A stretch of DNA of 64,000 bases, taken from NCBI GenBank assembly GCA_035308565.1, contig DATGGK010000241.1:6579-70578 (forward strand), read 5' to 3'. Under the pieces are notes generated by a model. That model had not been told where the DNA came from, ran no database searches, and saw only the letters and a program-made list of their open reading frames with translations. Origin of the DNA: JANXLS01 sp035308565. Lineage in GTDB: Bacteria; Planctomycetota; SZUA-567; H5-PLA8. Every line of letters begins with the position of its first letter. The first letter of the stretch is position 1. The position numbers were made by a program, and so were the translations under genes. Positions 7,439 to 17,500 of this stretch are shown piece after piece.

Positions 7439-10032
7439 GGGGGGGTAGCTCTTCGGTTTAGCCCCGTAGGCCACAGTTGAGCGGGACTGTTGAGCGGCCA
7501 ATGTGACGGCGCATTTCCCGATGCATCGCCAACGTAGTCGTAGACCACGCCCACCAGTTTGTAGTACCCGGTGATGGCGTTCTGGTCCGCACCGGAAGGC
7601 CCGACAGCACGCCCGACGGGGCGGTAAAATGTTGGAGTGTGCGTGTGAAACAGAGCGACCGTATACGTTGCGCTTGCGATGGGCGTCGGAGTGGCGGGAA
7701 CATCGTCGGGTTTGGCGTCGGGAACCACGGAGCCAGTTTGGAGAGGTCCAATGTCAGGGCCCAACTTGGTGGCGGTAAAAGTATAGCCGGTTGTGGGACC
7801 GGTGGTGTTAAGCAGAATATAGAATGCTTCCTCGTGACGCTTGGTTGCCGTGGCCGCCGCCTTGGTGTCAGCCCAGGCAGCGTCGCAGTGAGCTTTCACA
7901 CCCGCATCTCCAACAATGTCCGCATACGAGGGGAACTGCACTTCCAGATCGACCTCCGGGGACATTTCAGTCGTGCCGTCGATGTCGGCTTTGCCGCGCA
8001 CCTTGAATTTTCCGGCGACACTTTCTGTGTAGTTGTCGAGCATTTGAGCACTGGCGAGCGTGTACCACGTGGCTTCGCTGGCGCGGCGGATTTCGATGAC
8101 GTAGTTGGCAACCGTCCCGGAGGAAGTAACGTTGACCGTGAAGGTGTTGGTGTCCAGCAGCTTGACCAGCGGCTTTGCGACTTTCAATTCGACGCGCTCT
8201 TCAATGATTTTGTCCACGACGACTTGCGAATCCAAATAGCCGTCTGCGACGTTGGCCACGATCACGTCCACCTGCACGGTATCGCCGGCGACGGCGACGG
8301 GCAGCTTGACTTTGCGCCAGGCCGTGGCGCCGCTGGCGTCGAACGCGGCGAGGCCCAGCGCGTTCATGGTGTTGATTTCAAAGGCGAGTCCGCCGCCGGA
8401 ACTGCTGCGGATCAGCACGGCGAAATAGTCGTTGTATTGGGTGCCGAAGTAACCGCCGGGGATTTCGCTGGTGATAAAGCGATAGCGGCAGGAAACGGAC
8501 TTGGTGTCCTTTTGTGTCACGAACGTGCGGGACAAAAACTGAGGGCCTTCGCCGGAGGTGGTCAGTTGCAGATCTTGATCGACGGCGCGCACGGACGGCG
8601 GCGGCGTGCCTCCGCCGCTTTCGGTGTGCGGGATGACGGTGACCGGCGACGTGCCAGTGTCCCAGCCGGAAGTGCCAAGGCTGATGTCGTTGTTGACGAC
8701 GGTGCTGGCTGTATTGAAGTCGAGGATGACGACGGTGATGGTGCCTGCCCCGCCGTTGTTGGCGTTGGTGCCGACCTTGTCCGTGCCCGGCACCGAGGCC
8801 ATGAGGAGGATGGTGCGGTCCGGCAAATTCTCGAAGACGACGTTTCCGGCCGCATCGCTGGTGCCCTGACCCATAATGCTATGATCGTCGCCCAAGGTCG
8901 CGGTAACCAGCGCGCCTTTCACCGCCTGTCCTTGCTGGTCCACCACGTTCACGGTCAGCACGAAGGAGCCGGACCAGACGGTTCCAGTTCCGGCGACGGT
9001 CAGGCCGAACAGATCGGTCGCGGAAACGTTGAACACGGTCATGTCGCTAAACAGCGTGGTGCTGATGGCGATTTGGTTTTCGGTGAATTGAATCTGGCTG
9101 GCGGGAATGGCGGTGCCGCCGGCGGTGGCGGTGACGGTGCTTTGGCCGGGCAGCAGCGAAGTGCCGATGACATTGAAGAGCACGACGCCGGTGGAGGCGG
9201 TGAAATGGGTTGCGGACGAGTCGGCGAGCACGATGCTGCCCAGAGAATTGCCGGTGGTGGTGCCGGTGGTTTTTGCGCCGAGCGTAAGTTTGCCCGAGGC
9301 GCTGGCGCCGAAACCTTTGGCTTTGTACACGGCCTCAACGCCGGACGGACCGTCATCGTCGGGGATCGCCACGATGCCGCTGCCGCTGAATTTCAGCAGC
9401 GAGCCGCTGAGCGCGAGGCTCACGGACGGGCCGCTCTTGCCGCTGGTTTCCTTGCCGCTGGCGGTAAGCGCGTTGGCCACGGTGTTGACTGTCGCCGTGC
9501 CTGTGCCGGTGATCGCGCCGTTGTTGTTGGTCAGGGCAGCCGTCAGAGTCGCTTCCAACGGGACGGCGGCGGAGTAATCAATGGCGATCGTTCCTTTTCC
9601 GTTCAGCGTGCCGCCTTTGCCGCTGATGCTGCCGGTGAGGAGTTTGCCGGCGAGTTTGCTGTTGAGTTTAACGGAAAATTTCACCGTGGACGCGCCGCTC
9701 GTGCCGGCGAGGCTAAGCTGAAAGGATTTGCTGCTGGCGGTTTGTTTCCCCGTGAGCGTGTAGGTGTCGAAGCCAATGGCAAGCGTGCCGCTGAGCAGGC
9801 TTTTGCTGTTCGAAGTGAAGGCAAGTTGAATGGTGCCGGGGAGCGTGGTCATGCCTGTTTTGGCCGCAAGGCTGACGACGCAAGGAAACGTGCCGGCGAC
9901 ATTGATCGGCGCGAGCATAAACGTCGCCACATAGTTGCCGCTGGGAAATTCGACCGCACGAGTTGTAATTGAGAACGTGAGCAGGAAAAGAACAAATAAA
10001 CCGCGGTGGATAACAGACTTGAGGCGTTTCAC
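7435..10032 (-). CDS. Large secreted beta-rich protein with Hx HxnSxxD C-terminus
   Basis: A protein of 865 residues starting at GTG 10032 with a strong GGAGG seven bases upstream. A signal peptide covers residues 1-26. Residues 30-300 are Gly/Ser/Thr-rich beta repeats (SGKGGTLNGKGTIAIDYSA), residues near 360-430 look like a carboxypeptidase-regulatory-type Ig fold (VVDQQGQAVKGALVTATLGD), and later parts look like a carbohydrate-binding or jelly-roll region and a fibronectin-like region. The last 90 residues contain FHTHTP and, 14 residues after the second His, SGAD. This is the H-x-H-x(n)-S-x-x-D order of JAMM/JAB metalloproteases, although the spacing is long. A secreted adhesin or enzyme is likely; the function is unknown. 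Confidence 0.65.
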   Translation of the reverse strand: MKRLKSVIHRGLFVLFLLTFSITTRAVEFPSGNYVATFMLAPINVAGTFPCVVSLAAKTGMTTLPGTIQLAFTSNSKSLLSGTLAIGFDTYTLTGKQTASSKSFQLSLAGTSGASTVKFSVKLNSKLAGKLLTGSISGKGGTLNGKGTIAIDYSAAVPLEATLTAALTNNNGAITGTGTATVNTVANALTASGKETSGKSGPSVSLALSGSLLKFSGSGIVAIPDDDGPSGVEAVYKAKGFGASASGKLTLGAKTTGTTTGNSLGSIVLADSSATHFTASTGVVLFNVIGTSLLPGQSTVTATAGGTAIPASQIQFTENQIAISTTLFSDMTVFNVSATDLFGLTVAGTGTVWSGSFVLTVNVVDQQGQAVKGALVTATLGDDHSIMGQGTSDAAGNVVFENLPDRTILLMASVPGTDKVGTNANNGGAGTITVVILDFNTASTVVNNDISLGTSGWDTGTSPVTVIPHTESGGGTPPPSVRAVDQDLQLTTSGEGPQFLSRTFVTQKDTKSVSCRYRFITSEIPGGYFGTQYNDYFAVLIRSSSGGGLAFEINTMNALGLAAFDASGATAWRKVKLPVAVAGDTVQVDVIVANVADGYLDSQVVVDKIIEERVELKVAKPLVKLLDTNTFTVNVTSSGTVANYVIEIRRASEATWYTLASAQMLDNYTESVAGKFKVRGKADIDGTTEMSPEVDLEVQFPSYADIVGDAGVKAHCDAAWADTKAAATATKRHEEAFYILLNTTGPTTGYTFTATKLGPDIGPLQTGSVVPDAKPDDVPATPTPIASATYTVALFHTHTPTFYRPVGRAVGPSGADQNAITGYYKLVGVVYDYVGDASGNAPSHWPLNSPAQLWPTGLNRRATPP

Positions 10033-10277
10033 GAGTATCCCTCCTAATTGGCGTGTAAGTGGAAGAGGACCGTGCGGAAATTCTCAGAATTCTCCAAATG
10101 GCGCGGGAAAGCAATAATGGAAGATGTGACAAACGGCGTTTAATACACGATTGGGAGCGGGCGCGCAAACGGAAAAAAAGCCAACCGCTCCAATTCAAGG
10201 AAGGTCGTCGACAAGCGGCTGAAGAAGCAGCGGACTTTGCGGCGGTGTAGGCTTTATTATCATTGGAGAATTTCATC

Positions 10278-11105
10278 ATGCGCAAAGCGCTTATTCAGAA
10301 GGCCGCATTATTCGTCGCGTCGCTCACGTTGATCGCATTTCATGCGCGAATTTCAGCGGAAGCCGTGAAGGACCGCGAAGGCGCGGTGCGCGGCGACCGC
10401 GAGAACATGCTCAAAGATTTGCGCTGGAAATACAACGACGTCGAGCACGGTTTTGAAGAAGCGAAGCAGACCGGCAAGCCGCTGCTGGTGGTGTTGCGCT
10501 GCGTGCCGTGCAAAGCGTGCATGGGGATCGACGCGAGTATTTTGAATTCGAAGGAACTTGCGCCGCTGCTCGATCAGTTTGTGTGCGTGCGCGTGATCAA
10601 CGCTAATGCGCTGGATTTGTCGATGTTCCAATTCGATTACGATCTCTCGCTGACCACGCTTTTTTTCAACGCGGACGGCACGGTCTATGGTCGCTTTGGT
10701 TCGTGGCAGCATCAAAAGGACGCGCTCGACGACAGCACCGCCGGCTACAAAGCGGCGCTGGAAGGCGCGCTGGCGATTCACAAAAATTATCCGGCGAACA
10801 AAGCGTCGCTGGCCGGCAAGCAGGCCGCGCCGGTGCCGTTCAAAACGCCGGTGGAGATTCCGTATCTGGCGGGGAAGTATTCGCGCGAATTGGATTGGAG
10901 CGGCAAGGTCGTGCAAAGCTGCGTGCACTGCCACATGATCGGCGACGCGTTCCGCGCATATTACCGCGATCAGGGCAAAACGATTCCGCCGGAGCTGATT
11001 TATCCGATGCCGCCGCCGGAGACGATTGGATTGAAACTCGATCCGGCGCAACCGACAAAAATCAGCGCGGTAAGCGCCGGTACGGCCGCGGCCGCAGCGG
11101 GATAA
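10278..11105 (+). CDS. Trx7/PDZ protein, N-terminal part, ends at an in-frame TAA
   Basis: 275 residues from ATG 10278 (GGAG nine bases upstream). A signal peptide at about 1-27 is followed by a thioredoxin-like domain whose active region reads LRCVPCKACMG (Cys75, Cys78, Cys81), and then a CVHCH haem-type motif at 215-219. The final residues TKISAVSAGTAAAAAG are the opening strands of a PDZ domain. The reading frame continues directly past the TAA into the next ORF, which supplies the rest of this PDZ. The family, known in PVC bacteria as Trx7/PDZ (seleno)protein, is normally one polypeptide acting outside the cytoplasm, probably in redox or metal chemistry. Here the active-site positions are Cys, not Sec. 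The gene is either interrupted or expressed as two pieces. Confidence 0.8.
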   Translation: MRKALIQKAALFVASLTLIAFHARISAEAVKDREGAVRGDRENMLKDLRWKYNDVEHGFEEAKQTGKPLLVVLRCVPCKACMGIDASILNSKELAPLLDQFVCVRVINANALDLSMFQFDYDLSLTTLFFNADGTVYGRFGSWQHQKDALDDSTAGYKAALEGALAIHKNYPANKASLAGKQAAPVPFKTPVEIPYLAGKYSRELDWSGKVVQSCVHCHMIGDAFRAYYRDQGKTIPPELIYPMPPPETIGLKLDPAQPTKISAVSAGTAAAAAG

Positions 11106-11621
11106 ATGAAAGGCGACGAGATTGTCACGATGAACGGCCAGCCGTTGTTTTCGGTCGCGGATTTTGCGTGGGTGCTGCACCGCTCGCCGGCGACCGGCGA
11201 AGTGAAAGTGAGCGTGCGGCGCGGCGACGCGCAGAAGGAACTGACGGTGGCGCTTGCCGAGGGCTGGCGATTAAAGAGCGACATCACGGCGCGCGTGGGC
11301 TGGTGGCAGTTGCGCGCAATGGCAAGCGGCGGGATGGTGATGAACGACCTTGCGGACGCCGAGCGCGACAAGCGCAAACTCGATCACGATGGGTTGGCGC
11401 TGACGGTGAAATTCATCGGCGACAACGGCGTGCATGGCGCGGCGAAGCGCGCGGGATTCCAGAAAGACGACGTGCTGGTCGCCATCGACGGAATGACGCA
11501 GCGCATGTCGGAAGGCGAGTACATCGGGCGGACGCTCTTCAAGCACGCGAAAGGCGAAACAGTGAAAGCCACTGTGCTGCGCGGCGAGAAAAAAGTGGAG
11601 CTGACGCTGCCGATGCAATGA
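11106..11621 (+). CDS. Trx7/PDZ protein, C-terminal PDZ part
   Basis: 171 residues in the same frame as the preceding ORF, starting at the ATG that immediately follows its TAA. MKGDEIVTMNGQPLFSVADF is the centre of a PDZ domain that lacks its first strands, and residues 100-171 form a second complete PDZ (AGFQKDDVLVAIDGM). Without the upstream part the first PDZ cannot fold and there is no signal peptide, so independent function is doubtful. Only a weak GGGA lies upstream; TAAATG could allow re-initiation. A single T-to-A change (TTA to TAA) would explain the split, since homologues carry a hydrophobic residue before the GD. Confidence 0.75.
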   Translation: MKGDEIVTMNGQPLFSVADFAWVLHRSPATGEVKVSVRRGDAQKELTVALAEGWRLKSDITARVGWWQLRAMASGGMVMNDLADAERDKRKLDHDGLALTVKFIGDNGVHGAAKRAGFQKDDVLVAIDGMTQRMSEGEYIGRTLFKHAKGETVKATVLRGEKKVELTLPMQ

Positions 11622-11631
11622 CATCACGTCC

Positions 11632-11690
11632 CAGGTCCAAAGTCCAAGGTCCAAGGTCAAAAGTCCAAGGTCAAAAGTCCAAGGTTTGCC
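11632..11690 (+). repeat. CCAAGGT-type heptamer array
   Basis: Seven- to eight-base words GTCCAAG and GTCAAAA are repeated about seven times between the stop of the PDZ ORF and the next gene. It belongs to the group of degenerate heptamer arrays found at many gene ends in this window. Confidence 0.7.
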
Positions 11691-11736
11691 TCGGCGCGCA
11701 GGGCTTTGGCACTGTTTGTATTATTGGAGCGCTCGG

Positions 11737-13590
11737 ATGAAGACTATTTTTTGCGTTTGTTTTGCGCTGCTTTTGTTTGGCGCGCAGGCGCTTGCCGCTG
11801 AGGCCGCGGATACTGCGCAGCTTGAAAAGCGCTACAAGGCCATTCAGCAGCTTGCGCCGACGCTGGGCGCGCGCGAATTGTTTTCGTTTGCGTTGAATGC
11901 GGCGGCGGCGCAGTGGCATCCGGAGCGCATCGACGAGGTCTTCGATCTCGCGATCAAAATGCAGGACCGCGATGCGCAGAGCAAAACGTACGGAAATCTC
12001 AAATGGTATTGGCGCGACAAAGGCCCGGACGACCTCAACGCGGTCGAATTCTGCATGCAGCAGGCGATTTTGATCCGCATGTTTTACAAGGACAATCTCA
12101 GCGCGGCGGGGCGCGAGAAGCTCGACGAGCTGATCAAATTCGGCGTCGAAGGCGTGAAGCGGCGCGGCGTGAAAGTCGGTTACACGAATATCTTCTTGAT
12201 GCACATCTGGAATGAAATCGCGATCGGCGAAAATACAGGGCGGCCTGAATTCGCAAAGCAGGGTTACGACGATTTCAATCAGTGGATGGCGTACACGCTC
12301 AAACACGGCGTGAAGGAATACAACACCACCACCTATTATGGCGTCGATCTGGATTGCCTCGGCTTGATCGCCAAATACGCTCAAGATGCGCAGGCGAAGA
12401 AGAACGCCGAGGCCGCGCTGCGCTTGTTGTGGACGGACATCGCGGCGAATTTTTACGCGCCGTGCGAACGCTTGGGCGGAGCGCACAGCCGCGACTACGA
12501 TTACCTCACCGGCCACGGCGCGCTCGACGTTCATTTGCGCGACGCGGGATGGCTGGCGCCCGCCGGCAAAGACACGGATGTGTTCCATCAATATTGTGCA
12601 TGGATGCCGCCGGCTGAAATCCGCGCGCAGTTCGAGAAAATGATTCCGCGCACGATCGTGCAGCATTGGGGCGAGAAGCCGCACGAATTTTCAACCAGCT
12701 ACATGGGCGCACATTTTTGTCTGGGTTCGGCGGGCGCGAGCGCGGGGCCGGAAGACAAAGCGCTCACGATTAATTTTTCCAGCGGGCCGAAAGAAGTCAT
12801 GTTCAATTTCGTGATGGACGGGCGCAGCGATCCGTACGGCACAAATAAAACCGCGACGGGCGGAGGGCATTTGAAATCGCATCACCTCACGCCGTTCATC
12901 GCGTCGGTGCAGCACGGGCCGGAAGTGTTGTTTCTGGCGTCAGACAATTCGACTCACAAGAAGGAGGGGAATTTCGAATGGGATTTGCCGGTGATGCTCT
13001 CGCATCTGGTGTTTCCGTCATCGCTGCAGGTCTTCGAGCTGATGAGCGTTGAGCCGGTGAAGTTGGAGGCGCAGAAAGCGTTGGATTACGACGCGCCAAT
13101 TTTTCTGCGCGCCGGTGATGTGGTCGTGGCGATCAAATGCCTGCTAGCGACGGGAGCCACCGATGGCCACGCACGGCTGGAGTTGTCGAACGACGGCGCC
13201 GCACACGGCGCGTCGCGGCTGACATGGGTGCATTCCGAACACGCGCCGACAGAACGCGCGACGATTGCGTTTTGCATTGTCATTGGGGAAGGCATCGACG
13301 ATTTTCGGAAGTTCGATTCGGTACGGATCACTTTTGCAGCGATGGTCAAGAAGGCGAAGGTGAAGCTTGAGAACGGGCGCGTGGAACTTGAAGTACCGGG
13401 GGTGGATGTGCCGGGGTTGGACGGAGCGTTGAAACTCAGCGCCAATCCGGAAAAGAACCAGCGGATTTTGCGCGATGGCGGAGAAGCGGAGGCGGAGAAA
13501 TATATTCTGGGCGTGAATGGAAAAGAAATGGCGAAGCCGATTTTGGAGGCGGCTGGAGCGAAGTGGGAGGAACCCGCAAAGAAAAAGTGA
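11737..13590 (+). CDS. Secreted protein of unknown function, possibly glycan-active
   Basis: 617 residues from ATG 11737, with TTGGAGC upstream and a signal peptide MKTIFCVCFALLLFGAQALA. An upstream in-frame start at 11686 would translate the heptamer array. The first ~330 residues look mainly helical (NEIAIGENTGRPEFAKQGYDDF, YYGVDLDCLGLIAKYAQDA), followed by a beta-rich part with HSRDYDYLTGHGALD, TGGGHLKSHHLTPFI and DNSTHKKEG. A helical toroid followed by beta-sheets would fit polysaccharide lyases, but I do not recognise catalytic residues and make no firm call. It is presumably periplasmic. Confidence 0.6.
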   Translation: MKTIFCVCFALLLFGAQALAAEAADTAQLEKRYKAIQQLAPTLGARELFSFALNAAAAQWHPERIDEVFDLAIKMQDRDAQSKTYGNLKWYWRDKGPDDLNAVEFCMQQAILIRMFYKDNLSAAGREKLDELIKFGVEGVKRRGVKVGYTNIFLMHIWNEIAIGENTGRPEFAKQGYDDFNQWMAYTLKHGVKEYNTTTYYGVDLDCLGLIAKYAQDAQAKKNAEAALRLLWTDIAANFYAPCERLGGAHSRDYDYLTGHGALDVHLRDAGWLAPAGKDTDVFHQYCAWMPPAEIRAQFEKMIPRTIVQHWGEKPHEFSTSYMGAHFCLGSAGASAGPEDKALTINFSSGPKEVMFNFVMDGRSDPYGTNKTATGGGHLKSHHLTPFIASVQHGPEVLFLASDNSTHKKEGNFEWDLPVMLSHLVFPSSLQVFELMSVEPVKLEAQKALDYDAPIFLRAGDVVVAIKCLLATGATDGHARLELSNDGAAHGASRLTWVHSEHAPTERATIAFCIVIGEGIDDFRKFDSVRITFAAMVKKAKVKLENGRVELEVPGVDVPGLDGALKLSANPEKNQRILRDGGEAEAEKYILGVNGKEMAKPILEAAGAKWEEPAKKK

Positions 13591-13647
13591 GGCGCCAACG
13601 AAGCGAGAAAAAAAAGCGGATTCAAGATCAGCGCTCAAAGCACACTC

Positions 13648-13687
13648 TGACCTTGAATCCTTGAATCTTGAATTTTGAATCTTGAAT
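13648..13687. repeat. CTTGAAT-type heptamer array
   Basis: The word CTTGAAT (variants TTTGAAT, CTTGAATC) occurs five times between two convergent genes. Confidence 0.65.
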
Positions 13688-13692
13688 CCGCG

Positions 13693-14373
13693 TTACCGGT
13701 CCATCAACATCACCGCTTTCCCAAATTCGTCCACGGCGCAAATGCGCGAGACCATCGTCGTGCCGACGGTGAACACGATCCCCGTCAGCGTCATCGCGTA
13801 TTTGCCGACGGCGTTTTGGCCCGCGACGTCCTCCAGTTTGAGCGCTTTGGCCTGCCAGGTTTTGTACACGCTACTGTACTTGAGAATCACGTCGCGCCGG
13901 CCCTGCTCGGGTCCGCCAACGACAAAATGTCCATCGCTACTCACGCGCGCGTCGATGGTCAGCTTGAAATAATCAGACACCGGTTCGACTTTGATCGACA
14001 GCAAATCTTTCCCCTGCAAACGCCCGCCGGAAAACTCGCGCGCGTCCAAATGCGACAGTTCACTGCGCGGCGTGGATGGATCTTTCTGGGCGTTCAGCAC
14101 GCCCTTGTACGTGTTCTCCTTCGAGTTTTTGCCGGAAAGTTCCTCCAATCCCAGCGCCAGGATTTTGGACGGATCGTTCTTGTCAGCGACGGCGTACAGC
14201 GACCACGCGCCGGCCCCTTCTTTGTGCGGGCAGAACAAAAAAACCGATTGCTTGACCGTCTCTTCATGCGCCGCAGGCACGCCAGCCATGGCCGCAGCGC
14301 CGCTAAAGTCGGACGCAAACGCTGCGCAGGAGCCTAAGATCAACACAACACACGACGCGAGTAACTTCCGCAT
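13693..14373 (-). CDS. Small secreted protein of unknown function
   Basis: 226 residues from ATG 14373, preceded by GGAAAGGA on the minus strand, with a lipoprotein-like or Sec signal MRKLLASCVVLILGSCAAFA. If the Cys of LGSC is a lipobox, this would be a lipoprotein, but LILGSC is only an approximate match. The mature part is mixed alpha/beta with a conserved-looking FCPHKEGAGAWSLYAVADK near the N-terminus. No family is recognised. It lies downstream of the 3061-residue protein gene on the same strand, with a 220-base gap that shows nothing else. Confidence 0.55.
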   Translation of the reverse strand: MRKLLASCVVLILGSCAAFASDFSGAAAMAGVPAAHEETVKQSVFLFCPHKEGAGAWSLYAVADKNDPSKILALGLEELSGKNSKENTYKGVLNAQKDPSTPRSELSHLDAREFSGGRLQGKDLLSIKVEPVSDYFKLTIDARVSSDGHFVVGGPEQGRRDVILKYSSVYKTWQAKALKLEDVAGQNAVGKYAMTLTGIVFTVGTTMVSRICAVDEFGKAVMLMDR

Positions 14374-14593
14374 GACCAACCATCCTTTCCAAGCTGTTTT
14401 CGTGAAACGACGACGCCACTGCGCTCGTCGGCAAGCATGGACGGAGCGGCCTTTCAAGACTTCACTGAATTATCCGGGCAATTTTTGAAAAACAAAAATA
14501 ACGAGATTCCGGCTCGTCAGTCCCTAGCGTGCGCACTCGTGCATTCGAAATATCGGCAAAAAACTTTTTTCGTAGAGCGCGTCTCCGGCGCGC

Positions 14594-17500
14594 CTATTCG
14601 TTCCGGACGTCATCAAACGGCCGCCCGTCCAAATCCGCGAGCCGGAAGACCAGCAGCAGCCTGTCGCGCTGTACGCCCACTTTGATCAGAATTTCGTTTT
14701 CGCCGCTGCGCAATTGCACTTCCGCGGTTTCTTTGTCTTTTCGCGCGGACGTGTACAGTTCGTTGACGACGCGCTTGCCGTTGACCCAGATCGAAATCAC
14801 GTCATCCGCCCCGAATGCCAGCAGCGCTTTGCGCGCCGTCGGACAGTTGAATTTCGTGTACGCATAGCCGAAATACGGCCCGCGGTACGATTCGCGTTCC
14901 GCGCCCATCTGCGCGCGCAAATCGATCACCGGATCGTTGTTCTTATTTTTGCCGGATATTTTTTTCCACGCGATCTCGCGCCCCATGTTCTGCGACTTGA
15001 AAGCCAGATCGACCGCGCGTTCCGGCTCCATCGACGTCTCCATCCCGCGCCGTTCGCCCACCGCTGAAAACGGCCCGAGCACGCGCCACTCCATCCAACC
15101 CGGCGCGAAGTCGCCGTAAAATGCGCGCACCGCGTTCAGCGGCGGCTTCACGTCCGCGATGAACTCGGCGCATTTCGCCATCGGATCCTGCGCTTCGCAG
15201 CGCTCGAAATAACTGCGCGCCAGATGCAGCGCATCGTACGCATTCGGCGAACCCATGTTGCGCTTCATAAAATCGCGCAGCTCCGCAACGGCCTTCGCGC
15301 AGCGCGTCTTCTCGTCGCCTTCCGTCATCTCCATCGCGCGCCGCAAAAACGCCAGCCCCTCCGGCGTGTCGTGAATGATCTGCGCGGCCTTGCGGCATGT
15401 CTCCTGATACTTCGCCGGATTCTTGACGGCTTCGTCGGCCATCCGCACGCCTTGAAAATCGATGATCGGCTGATTGTTCTTCAAATAAAAATGCGTGTTG
15501 TAAACGTCCGTTTGAAATGGCGCGACAAAGGTCAAACTTTTTGCGCCGTCGTGATGCGGCTGACCTACGAATTTGATTTCGCTGAATTGCGTCGTCCAAT
15601 TCGCCGGCAGACTGTCGTCGAACAAAACCGTTTCCTTGCCGCCGGCCGTGCATGCGGCGCGGTCGAAGTACACTTGGCCGCCGCTCGCCGTCAGCGCGAA
15701 CGTTTTGATTTCCAGCGTTTCCAAATCGAAATCAAGCGCCGACACGCGCAATTCCGTCCACTCACCGGGCTTGGGAATTTCGCCAAGTTTTTTAAGCGAC
15801 AACGTCCCTTCCCTCCCCCACCCTACTGTCGGCAAGCCCCAATACGCACGCTGCGTGCCGCTGGTGTAATCGAGATTTGAAAATTGGAACATGATCATCT
15901 GCGGCGGCTTGTGCGGGTCCGGATAAACCCACACGTGAAAGCCGTCGTCCAGCGCGTGGTGAATCGATTCCGGCACATTTGCTTTTTTCGCAAATTTCTC
16001 GACGCGCCCGGCCCCATTTTTTTCGCCAATGCGCCGCAATGTTTCGCGCAATAACGAGAGCGCCTTGGCGGTGTTCGCCGATTGCGGATGTTCCGAAATA
16101 AATTTCTCCAACTCCTGAATCCGTTCGTTCTCAGCCTCCGGCCCGCGCTTGCTCAACAATATCAAGCGCATGAATTTGAGCGCCTCCGCGCTGCCCGGCG
16201 CGAGCGCGATCACTTGCCGGTAACGCTCGACTTTTTCTGCGGACACATCCAGCAGCGTCAAGCGCCCCAGCCACATCGGCACCGCGCTGGGCATCGTCAC
16301 GCCCGCGCCCCATTGCAGAGCGCCGCGCGTGCCGCTCTCGTCGCCATCGTAGACCGCCACGCCCAGCCGCACTTCGCGCCGGTCGCTGGCGCGCTCGATC
16401 GAGTCGCGCCGCAACACTGCCCAAGGCACAAACACTTCATACTGCCGCCCGCGCCCAGATACCGACGGCGCCGCCTTGCCTTCCGCGCGAACGCCGTTGT
16501 CCGAGACCGCGCCGCTTTCCTGCGTGAAAAACGACGCGCCGTTGACCAGCGCCAGCGTGCCCACAAAACATTCGTTCGGATCTATCGCGGAATTTTCGCC
16601 GTCGCGCGCGTCCATGACAATGCGCACGCGGTCGCCCGTTGTGGTCTCAGCGCCGGGGCGCGGCGAACACGGCGAGCCGTCGGTCACGTCCACCGCGACC
16701 GTCACGCCCTCGCGGCTCCAGCCCGTGTAAATTTTCGCCGACAACTTTCCAGCTCCGTCCCAGACGGCGCCCTCGCTCAGCGGCACGTAGTCGGAGCGGT
16801 GCGACAACACAATCGGCTCGGTCGTGCTCCATTCGGACAAATCGCCGTCGATGCGCGCATTCGCCGGCGTGATGAACGTCATCGCTTCGGGCTGCTCGAT
16901 TCCCGCCAATCCGCGCCGCACATCTTTGATCCGCTCCGGCACCGCTGCCGGGTCGTTCAACTCCGCTTGAAAACTCTCCGCCGCCTGCGCCACCGTCGCG
17001 CCGCGCGGGCGCACGAAAAAGATTCCCTCCTTCGTTGTGTATGCCAGCGACCCGCCAGCCTGAATGAACGTAGACGCCAAAAATCGCTGCCCAGTGGATG
17101 CGTTGATTCCGCTCAGCGGCGTGCCCGGCAGCACCTGCTCCATCACGCGCTGCCCCGAATCCCACGACAGCGTGCGCACAAAGAATTGCTCGCGATTTCC
17201 GTTGTCGAACGCGCGCACAAACACGCAATGAAACAGCGGGCCGGCAATGAACGCGCGCGCAAACGAGAAATCCGCACCGTTCTCCTGCTGCGGTTTCAGC
17301 GTCCACACCGTTTCGACGCCGCCGTTGGCGCCGGCTTTCAAGCGCGAAATTTTGTAGCCGCGCTCCGTGATCGCATATTGCCCGCGGTCGGATTCCACGC
17401 CTTGCGCATCGGTGAATTCCGGCGCGGCATCGTTGCCGGTCGCCGTGTCGATGTACCGAACGATGTGGCGGTTCCCGTCACGGCGGCTCGGGCCGGCATA

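Noticed and set aside
7639..9972. Plus-strand ORF of 777 codons opposite the secreted beta-rich protein
   Set aside because: Shadow of the minus-strand gene with GTG start, GGAGG site and signal peptide; no ribosome site or recognised domain on the plus strand.
10278..11621. Selenocysteine or stop-codon recoding in the Trx7/PDZ gene
   Set aside because: The internal stop is TAA, not TGA, lies in the PDZ rather than the redox site, and I see no hairpin downstream that would act as a SECIS element. A mutation or split is more economical.
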